Under the pieces are notes generated by a model. The model worked only from the letters and a program-made list of their open reading frames with translations, had not been told where the DNA came from and searched no databases. Of a stretch of DNA of 18,204 bases, positions 14,611 through 18,204 are shown one piece after another (the stretch's first letter is position 1; every line of letters begins with the position of its first letter). The stretch comes from Planctomycetaceae bacterium (GTDB taxonomy: Bacteria; Planctomycetota; Planctomycetia; Pirellulales; Lacipirellulaceae): positions 1 to 18,204 of the forward strand of contig PATG01000127.1 of assembly GCA_002713555.1 (NCBI GenBank), read 5' to 3'. Made by a program: the position numbers and the translations under genes.

Positions 14611-15860
14611 TGGAAGGCACGCCTACGGCACTTGCAGGTATCCGCATCATCGATCTGTCCATGGGCTGGGCAGGCCCACTCGCCTGCCGGCAGTTGGCTG
14701 ACATGGGTGCCGACGTGATAAAGGTCGAAAGTTGCGAGCGATTTGACTGGTGGCGTAGCTGGGAGGCAACACCCGAGTGGATCGCCGATGACGGCGCCGA
14801 GAAATCCACTGCCTTCAATACGGTTAACCGCAACAAACGCAACATTACTCTAGACCTTGAAGACCCGGAGGGCCGCGATCTACTCCTACAACTGATCGCG
14901 ACCGCCAACGTTGTCGTCGAGAACTACTCTGGCAGCGTCCTGCCGAAACTGAAGCTAGGCTATGAAGTGTTCCGCGAGATCAACAAGGAAATCATCCTCC
15001 TATCCATGCCACCGTTTGGCTCAAACGGCGCCTGGGGCGAGTTTCGCGCCTACGGCTCCACCGTTGAACAATCTTCCGGCCTGCCCCATCTGACCGGAAT
15101 CGCTGAAGATGCGCCGACAATGATGCACGTCGCTCTGGGCGACTCGATCGGCGGCCTCACGGGAGCGTCCGCGCTGCTGGTCGCCCTTCGCCACCAGGCT
15201 CGCACGGGTAAAGGTCAGTTTGTCGATCTGTCGCAGGTCGAAGGGCTTTTTCCCCTCGCCTCGCATGGAATCCTAGAGTTTGCGGCCACAGGTCAGGAGC
15301 CCCCGAGAGCCGGCAACGCACACCGAGAATACGCGCCGCACGGCACGTATCCCTGTGCAGGAGAGGACAAATGGATCGTGATCGAGGCCCGCAATGATGC
15401 CGAGTGGTCAGCACTCCAAGGCGTGATCGGCGAGGGCCTGGAGGGTTTCGGGACACTAGCCGATCGCATCGCACGCCGGGAGGATCTGGATGCTGAACTC
15501 GCCGCCTGGACGGCAGCTCGGGACCCCGTAGAAGCAGAGGCTACGCTGCGCGCTGCGGGAGTGCCCACAGCCGCCACGCTTGGCCCCGGGGATGTGTTGA
15601 ACTCTGAACATCTCGGTGCGCGGGGCTACTGGCAGTGGCTGGAACGGGCCGTGGTCGGCAATCAGCCAAACCCATCCGCGCCGTTTCGGGAGGCGGGCGC
15701 AGGTCCCTACCCCATCGCAACGCCAGCACCAACCCTGGGTCAGCACAATGCCGAGGTGCTGGGTGGCATTCTCGGCCTGTCCGAAGCCGATCTTGAGCGA
15801 CTTACCCGGTCTGGCGTAATCGGCACCAAACCGCGCATGCCAGGCACCAAACCAGACTGA
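14610..15860 (+). CDS. CoA-transferase family III, catalytic
   Basis: The protein has 416 aa, the usual length. The Rossmann-like start 'LAGIRIIDLSMGWAGPLACR' is followed by 'DMGADVIKVE' and 'NRNKRNITLDL', whose basic residues are near the CoA site. 'VVVENYSGSVLPKL' is also conserved. The catalytic Asp is D178 in LGDSIGG, close to the GDSNSG of formyl-CoA transferase; this residue forms the acyl-anhydride and CoA-thioester intermediates. 'HGTYPCAGEDKWIVIEAR' and 'EATLRAAGVPTAATLGPGDV' are the small-domain landmarks, and 'APTLGQHNAEVLGGILGLSE' the typical end. The enzyme is cytoplasmic; donor and acceptor acids are unknown. It is paired with the upstream Asp-less paralogue, and a decayed HAD gene follows 25 nt later. 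Confidence 0.93.
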   Translation: MEGTPTALAGIRIIDLSMGWAGPLACRQLADMGADVIKVESCERFDWWRSWEATPEWIADDGAEKSTAFNTVNRNKRNITLDLEDPEGRDLLLQLIATANVVVENYSGSVLPKLKLGYEVFREINKEIILLSMPPFGSNGAWGEFRAYGSTVEQSSGLPHLTGIAEDAPTMMHVALGDSIGGLTGASALLVALRHQARTGKGQFVDLSQVEGLFPLASHGILEFAATGQEPPRAGNAHREYAPHGTYPCAGEDKWIVIEARNDAEWSALQGVIGEGLEGFGTLADRIARREDLDAELAAWTAARDPVEAEATLRAAGVPTAATLGPGDVLNSEHLGARGYWQWLERAVVGNQPNPSAPFREAGAGPYPIATPAPTLGQHNAEVLGGILGLSEADLERLTRSGVIGTKPRMPGTKPD

Positions 15861-15885
15861 CATCCGCTAGGAGACGGACCATTCA

Positions 15886-16627
15886 ATGCGTGGAGTACTT
15901 CTCAATCTGGACGATAATCTAGCTCCCGAAACCCCGCTAACCCTTGCTGCATTTCTGCTGCCCGCGCAGCACGCACCAATCACCGGCATAGACCCTGAGA
16001 CCCTCGCCAGGACCGCCGCGCGGACGGGCGCCCGTCAGTACTGACAGACGGAGGGTCCAGACACCGGCGACAACCTGCCAGACTGGATTCGCAATTGGAT
16101 CGAGCTGATCAGTAGCGGGTCGGCCGAGAGCTTGTAAAAAGAATACAGATTGCTCGGCAGCTCACGTGACGAGATAGCCTTGCAGCAGGACAATCGCGAC
16201 GTGCTGCGGAGCGGTCCTTGACTCAGCGTAGCGCGTTCCCTTGGAGAAGACCTGTCCATAGCCGAGGCCGGCCGGATTGATGAAGCGTTTGCCCACTCTT
16301 GAGTCGGCATGCAGCAGTTTTCACCCTGCGCCCGGGAGATCCTGATCGGAGTACGCGAAGGTGGTCTGCATCTCGACATCATGGCCAACGGCTTGCCCGA
16401 CTTGTCATCGCAAAATCGAACCCCCCGCCATTCAGGATCTCGTCGATACGATTGTCATCGGCAACGAGGATAGCGTCGGCCAACTCTGCCCTGCCCCATA
16501 CTTTGTCGTCCTTTCCTGACTGGGCCTGCCAGCCGCCAGTTCGGCCATAGTTAGCGACGATCACACCAACGACGTCGCTGGAGCAATGGCGGCAGGGCTC
16601 GATGCGATGTAGCTTCCGGTTGCCTAG
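15886..16627 (+). pseudogene. Decayed HAD-superfamily hydrolase gene
   Basis: The ATG at 15886 begins MRGVLLNLDDNLAPETPL, which mirrors HAD motif I ('LLDLDDTL') with the nucleophile Asp changed to Asn (N7) and Thr to Asn (N11). The frame then meets stops at 16042 (TGA), 16135 (TAA), 16219 (TGA) and 16300 (TGA), yet coding-like sequence continues between them. 'REILIGVREGGLHLDIMANG' at about 16333-16392 corresponds to motif II (usually S/TNG; here ANG). At the A-run 16412-16415 the homologous reading shifts frame: KIEPPAIQDLVDTIVIGNED, with motif III 'GVGKPDP' now SVGQLCP (Lys lost). After a TGA at 16517 follows 'AIVSDDHTNDVAGAMAAGLD', motif IV with GDD changed to SDD. TAG stops follow at 16610 and 16625. 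An AGGAG lies upstream at 15869-15873. It was probably the last gene of the CoA-transferase operon. Relic homology may reach about 16690 in the same frame as dinB. Confidence 0.85.
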
Positions 16628-16771
16628 GCGCAAGCCCAACCGGCCGCTCGACACTTCGTGGAGATTCCAGGCCTGCTCTTAGCTAAATCGCATCCAGATG
16701 CCGCGGCGGCAGAACACTGTTCAAACATCCAGTATCGGCCTAAACTCATTGGCCACGACCGGACCCCTGCC
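16628..16771. other. Short region before dinB, possible pseudogene tail
   Basis: The plus frame is open from after the TAG at 16625 into dinB. It reads 'QPAARHFVEIPGLLLAKSHP', which resembles a HAD C-terminus rather than the start of Pol IV. A dinB promoter or LexA box must lie here or within the pseudogene if the gene is independently expressed; I saw no clear CTGT-N8-ACAG box. Confidence 0.4.
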
Positions 16772-18169
16772 ATGCAACGTTGGCCCCGCATTGTGCTCCA
16801 CGCCGACATGGACGCCTTCTACGCGTCCGTCGAGCAGTTGGACAACCCGGAACTGCGTGGCAAACCAGTGCTTGTTGCACCCAACAGCTGGCGTGGCGTC
16901 GTGCTGACCGCGAGTTACGAGGCACGTCGGTTCAAGGTGGGCAGCGCGATGCCAGTTGCTGAAGCGCGTAGGCGGTGTCCGGAAGCGATTATGGTGGAGC
17001 CACGATTCGAGCGTTACGCGGCCATCTCCAAGCAGATGGTGGAAATCTTTGGCGATTTCTCGCCGCAGGTTGAAACGCTGTCGCTCGACGAAGCATTCAT
17101 TGATATGACCGGTGCGGAAGGCCTTTTTGGCACACCGGCCGAGATGGGCCACGCGCTCAAATGTCGGGTCCTGGAAGCCACCGGACTCAACATTTCGGTC
17201 GGGGCATCGGCGACCAAGTATGTCGCCAAGGTTGCGAGCGCCTACGATAAACCGAATGGCCTAACTGTCGTGCCTGCCGCCAAGGCAAAAGCGTGGCTCG
17301 CGCCGCAGCCTATCAACCAGCTATGGGGCGTCGGTGCCAAGACCACCACGAAGCTGCATGCTATTGGCCTAATGACAATCGGTGACATCGCCGGGGCATC
17401 GCCCGATTGGCTGGCTGAGCACCTGGGCTCCGCCGGCAGACACTACTACGAGCTCTCACACGCGCGCGATCCGCGCAAGGTGACTCGCAGTCGGAGCACA
17501 AAAAGCATGGGGTCCGATCGCACTCTGTCCGAAGACGTCACGAAACGGGACGCCATCCTGGAGCATCTGCGCCGCAATGCGGAACGCATCGCCCGGCGAA
17601 TGCGCGCAAAGGACTATGTCGCCAGAGCCGTTAGGGTGCGCCTCAAGACGACTGACTTCGAATTACTGTCCCGCCAGCGGACCCTCGCACAACCGGTGGA
17701 CACGGCGGATGCCATGATGGAAGCAGTGACCCCACTGCTGGATGCTTTCGATCACCGGGGACCGTATCGCCTTGTTGGGATGGTGGCATTCGATCTGTCC
17801 TGGAGCAAGGACCCTGCACAACCCGCAACCGCGCAACTGGACCTGTTTGAGTCAATACGGGTCCGCAAGCCGGCTACACGCCGTGAGCGCGAAGCGCCCG
17901 CGGCTCGAAACCGTCTGACCCGTTCCGCGTCACAGTCAGTTAAAGAAGGTACGCGGCGAGATCTCGAAGCCACCATAGATGAACTCGCGACTCGTTTCGG
18001 CAGCGACGTGCTCATATGCGCCACTGATCTGGAGCGTAAACACACCGTCATGAAGAATGGCATCAACCTGAACTTCCGTGACGGCGAATGTGTTTCCCGT
18101 CCGCGCAAGCCGCAAAAGAAGGGGGATAGCGGCTCCTCGGCGAACAAAGAGACTGAGCACGGCTCGTGA
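16772..18169 (+). CDS. dinB: DNA polymerase IV (Y-family translesion polymerase)
   Basis: The protein has 465 aa; E. coli DinB has 351, so this has a long C-terminal part. It copies past DNA lesions in the cytoplasm with low fidelity. The palm carries the catalytic acids D12 (HADMDAFYASVEQ) and D106/E107 (SLDEAF). 'SYEARRFKVGSAMPVAEARR' is the fingers motif, and 'VGASATKYVAKVASAYDKPN' the next conserved block; the thumb begins with 'LWGVGAKTTTKL', and the little finger ends near residue 350. A beta-clamp binding motif QLDLF occurs at 355-359, followed by about 106 residues including 'DLEATIDELATRFGSDVLIC' and a basic, polar tail. Start choice: GTG at 16658 would add 38 residues that look like pseudogene tail, while the ATG at 16772 gives the standard Pol IV N-terminus. 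No strong Shine-Dalgarno is seen. Confidence 0.95.
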   Translation: MQRWPRIVLHADMDAFYASVEQLDNPELRGKPVLVAPNSWRGVVLTASYEARRFKVGSAMPVAEARRRCPEAIMVEPRFERYAAISKQMVEIFGDFSPQVETLSLDEAFIDMTGAEGLFGTPAEMGHALKCRVLEATGLNISVGASATKYVAKVASAYDKPNGLTVVPAAKAKAWLAPQPINQLWGVGAKTTTKLHAIGLMTIGDIAGASPDWLAEHLGSAGRHYYELSHARDPRKVTRSRSTKSMGSDRTLSEDVTKRDAILEHLRRNAERIARRMRAKDYVARAVRVRLKTTDFELLSRQRTLAQPVDTADAMMEAVTPLLDAFDHRGPYRLVGMVAFDLSWSKDPAQPATAQLDLFESIRVRKPATRREREAPAARNRLTRSASQSVKEGTRRDLEATIDELATRFGSDVLICATDLERKHTVMKNGINLNFRDGECVSRPRKPQKKGDSGSSANKETEHGS

Positions 18170-18204
18170 GCTGGCACGAACGCGGCCACTCTCACACAAT
18201 CCAC
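18170..18204. other. Right window edge
   Basis: The 35 bases after the dinB stop hold no recognisable gene or terminator. Confidence 0.5.

Noticed and set aside
16035..16388. 117-codon minus-strand ORF rich in Ser and Arg
   Set aside because: It is antisense to the HAD relic, and its Ser/Arg/Pro-rich composition is typical of a shadow ORF.
16379..16654. 91-codon minus-strand ORF that looked protein-like
   Set aside because: The plus strand over the same bases carries HAD motifs III and IV, which explains the coding-like character.

Overview
The window is bacterial chromosomal DNA of moderately high G+C by eye, most likely from a proteobacterium. Genes are compact, several neighbours overlap or are nearly fused, and the gene families (CoA-transferase family III, MaoC, SDR, LLM, PhyH, dienelactone hydrolase, gamma-carbonic anhydrase, Pol IV) are typical of aerobic heterotrophic Proteobacteria. 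A finer placement cannot be supported. No tRNA, rRNA, CRISPR array, insertion sequence, integrase or phage gene was seen.

Layout. 1-1350 (minus): a MaoC/hot-dog hydratase followed after 3 nt by a BNR/Asp-box beta-propeller gene that runs off the left edge. 1747-3656: an SDR (minus) divergent from a luciferase-like monooxygenase (plus). 4123-5840 (plus): an epoxide-hydrolase-like alpha/beta hydrolase overlapping a tandem DUF1330 protein by 4 nt. 5844-6389 (minus): a gamma-carbonic anhydrase-like protein with a TTG start, convergent with the former and divergent from a PhyH dioxygenase (6533-7651). 8328-10651 (plus): a Tat-exported dienelactone hydrolase-like protein, then a family III CoA-transferase with permuted domain order. 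11296-15860 (plus): a quinone-oxidoreductase-type MDR, a D-2-hydroxyacid dehydrogenase, and two overlapping family III CoA-transferases, the first without the catalytic Asp. 15886-16627: a decayed HAD hydrolase. 16772-18169: DNA polymerase IV (dinB) with an extended C-terminus.

How the genes may work together (inference). CoA-transferases, enoyl-CoA-hydratase-like MaoC, SDR, 2-hydroxyacid dehydrogenase, MDR, epoxide hydrolase, dienelactone hydrolase and two kinds of oxygenase look like a catabolic region for activating and breaking down organic acids or xenobiotic/terpenoid-like compounds through CoA thioesters. The substrate cannot be read from sequence. dinB is unrelated housekeeping/SOS function.

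The most notable points are the HAD pseudogene, in which all four catalytic motifs are damaged, along with in-frame stops and a frameshift; the pair of CoA-transferases with only one catalytic Asp, which suggests a heteromeric enzyme; the permuted CoA-transferase; and an unusually large share of non-coding, partly decayed DNA (five gaps of about 0.4-0.9 kb), which hints at genome erosion. I did not find convincing evidence for a wholly new system.
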